Positions 63,358 through 64,000 of a stretch of DNA of 64,000 nt are shown here, in pieces. Under the pieces are notes generated by a model that searched no databases, was not told where the DNA came from, and worked only from the letters and a program-made list of their open reading frames with translations. The DNA is from Glaciecola sp. Lineage in GTDB: Bacteria > Pseudomonadota > Gammaproteobacteria > Enterobacterales > Alteromonadaceae. The DNA is taken from NCBI GenBank assembly GCA_029246415.1, contig JAQWNF010000006.1, positions 1-64,000 of the forward strand. The letters run 5' to 3'. Each line of letters begins with the position of its first letter. Positions within the stretch are counted from its first letter, which is position 1. A program made the position numbers and the translations under genes.

Positions 63358-63490
63358 GATAAGGGACTTCCTTGTGAGTAAGAGGTTATATAAGATACTC
63401 AATATAGTGTTAGCCATTTGTACGTATTTTTCTAGTATGCAAAAAAGAAAAAGCTATAATTAGCATGTATATCAATATAAGGAATTTTTT

Positions 63491-64000
63491 TTGAAAAATA
63501 TCACTGCCATATTATCTATATTATGCACTTGCATGATGTTCATGCTATCAGCCTCTACTAATGCCCAAACCGTTGAGTTTAAAGACGGACCTGTGATTAT
63601 GGGGTTTGGTAAAAATGCCCCTGTATCGACTCACACAGTGCCAAATGATACTGTATTTAAAGTGGCTTTTGATGTGGGAAGTACTAGCGATAACAAAGAT
63701 GAAGTTAATCGTAAATTTAATAGTCTTGCACGTTTTATTAATATGCATGTTGCTGCAGGTGTGAAAAAAGAAAACATTCAACTTGCGTTGGTTGTGCATG
63801 GCAAGGCGACATTAGATTTATTGGATCATACACACTATAAACAAAAATTTGCATACGATAACCCCAATAAGCCCTTACTGTTGGCTTTGATGGCTAACAA
63901 TGTCAGAGTTATTTTGTGCGGTCAAAGCGCAGTTGCCTATAATGTTGAGGCGAGTCAGATAGTTGCTGGAGCGGAGGTGGAGTTATCGGCAATGACAGCT
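63491..64000 (+). CDS. Exported DsrE-superfamily protein (partial, cut by right edge)
   Basis: Read through the right edge, so absent from the ORF track: 170 codons visible from a TTG start. A signal peptide is evident (MKNITAILSILCTCMMFMLS, cleavage near STNAQ). The mature part follows the DsrE fold: VFKVAFDVGSTSDNKDEVN as the first strand, FINMHVAAGVKKENIQLALV, then VVHGKATLDLL and NVRVILCGQSAVAYNVEASQ with the conserved Cys. Periplasmic DsrE-like proteins are common in Alteromonadales; functions are mostly unknown, with sulfur handling suggested by the cytoplasmic relatives. The start codon choice is uncertain and the C-terminus is missing. Confidence 0.72.
   Translation, partial: MKNITAILSILCTCMMFMLSASTNAQTVEFKDGPVIMGFGKNAPVSTHTVPNDTVFKVAFDVGSTSDNKDEVNRKFNSLARFINMHVAAGVKKENIQLALVVHGKATLDLLDHTHYKQKFAYDNPNKPLLLALMANNVRVILCGQSAVAYNVEASQIVAGAEVELSAMTA

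Overview
The window looks like a chromosomal segment of a marine, alginate-degrading gammaproteobacterium, most likely from the order Alteromonadales (Paraglaciecola/Glaciecola/Alteromonas-like). This rests on gene content only: FadE, TamAB, GlnE, HldE, YbiT and RlmF orthologues of gammaproteobacterial type, DUF3718 secreted proteins, and two PL6 alginate lyases, the first about the size and catalytic spacing of Glaciecola AlyGC. No rRNA, tRNA, CRISPR array, transposase or integrase was seen.

Layout. 1-4.4 kb: sbcC (cut by the left edge) and sbcD, minus strand. 4.4-7.1 kb: a YchJ-like protein, purT coupled to an exported histidine phosphatase, and a small unknown gene. 7.1-8.0 kb: a PrlF-YhaV toxin-antitoxin pair behind a perfect inverted repeat. 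8.0-14.8 kb (minus): a serine hydrolase, then tamA and tamB, tightly packed. 14.9-18.9 kb (minus): a four-gene operon of ACAD10/11-type acyl-CoA dehydrogenase, kinase-like phosphotransferase, SDR and BASS transporter, resembling the levulinate/4-hydroxyacid (lva) pathway core. 19.0-21.9 kb (minus): fadE and thymidine kinase. 22-30 kb: a small unknown, a hybrid PAS histidine kinase, an LpxL-like acyltransferase with a TcpQ-domain protein, and glnE. 30.4-38 kb: GH97, DUF350, GIY-YIG, hldE, M2 metallopeptidase and EamA transporter. 38.1-41.6 kb: an ABC exporter and the ABC-F protein YbiT.

41.7-51.0 kb is an alginate catabolic locus: SDR (predicted DEH reductase), FCD/GntR regulator (divergent), PL6 lyase, MFS transporter, kdgK, eda, then class II fructose-bisphosphate aldolase and fructose-1,6-bisphosphatase. 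Together these predict alginate -> DEH -> KDG -> KDPG -> pyruvate + glyceraldehyde-3-P -> fructose-6-P. A second, multidomain PL6 lipoprotein lies at 56.3-59.3 kb. Near-identical palindromes of the form ATTGGTNNACCAAT precede the reductase and the second lyase, with a weaker copy in the regulator/lyase intergenic region. They predict one small regulon controlled by the local GntR protein.

Between the two lyases lie a YKOF-like protein, homocysteine methyltransferase, rlmF, an orphan MASE1-like histidine kinase and a second BASS transporter. The right end (59.4-64.0 kb) is a low-GC run of small secreted proteins (two DUF3718-like), a probable PEP-CTERM remnant, unknown secreted proteins and a DsrE-like protein cut by the right edge. 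It includes a 600-base gene-free stretch.
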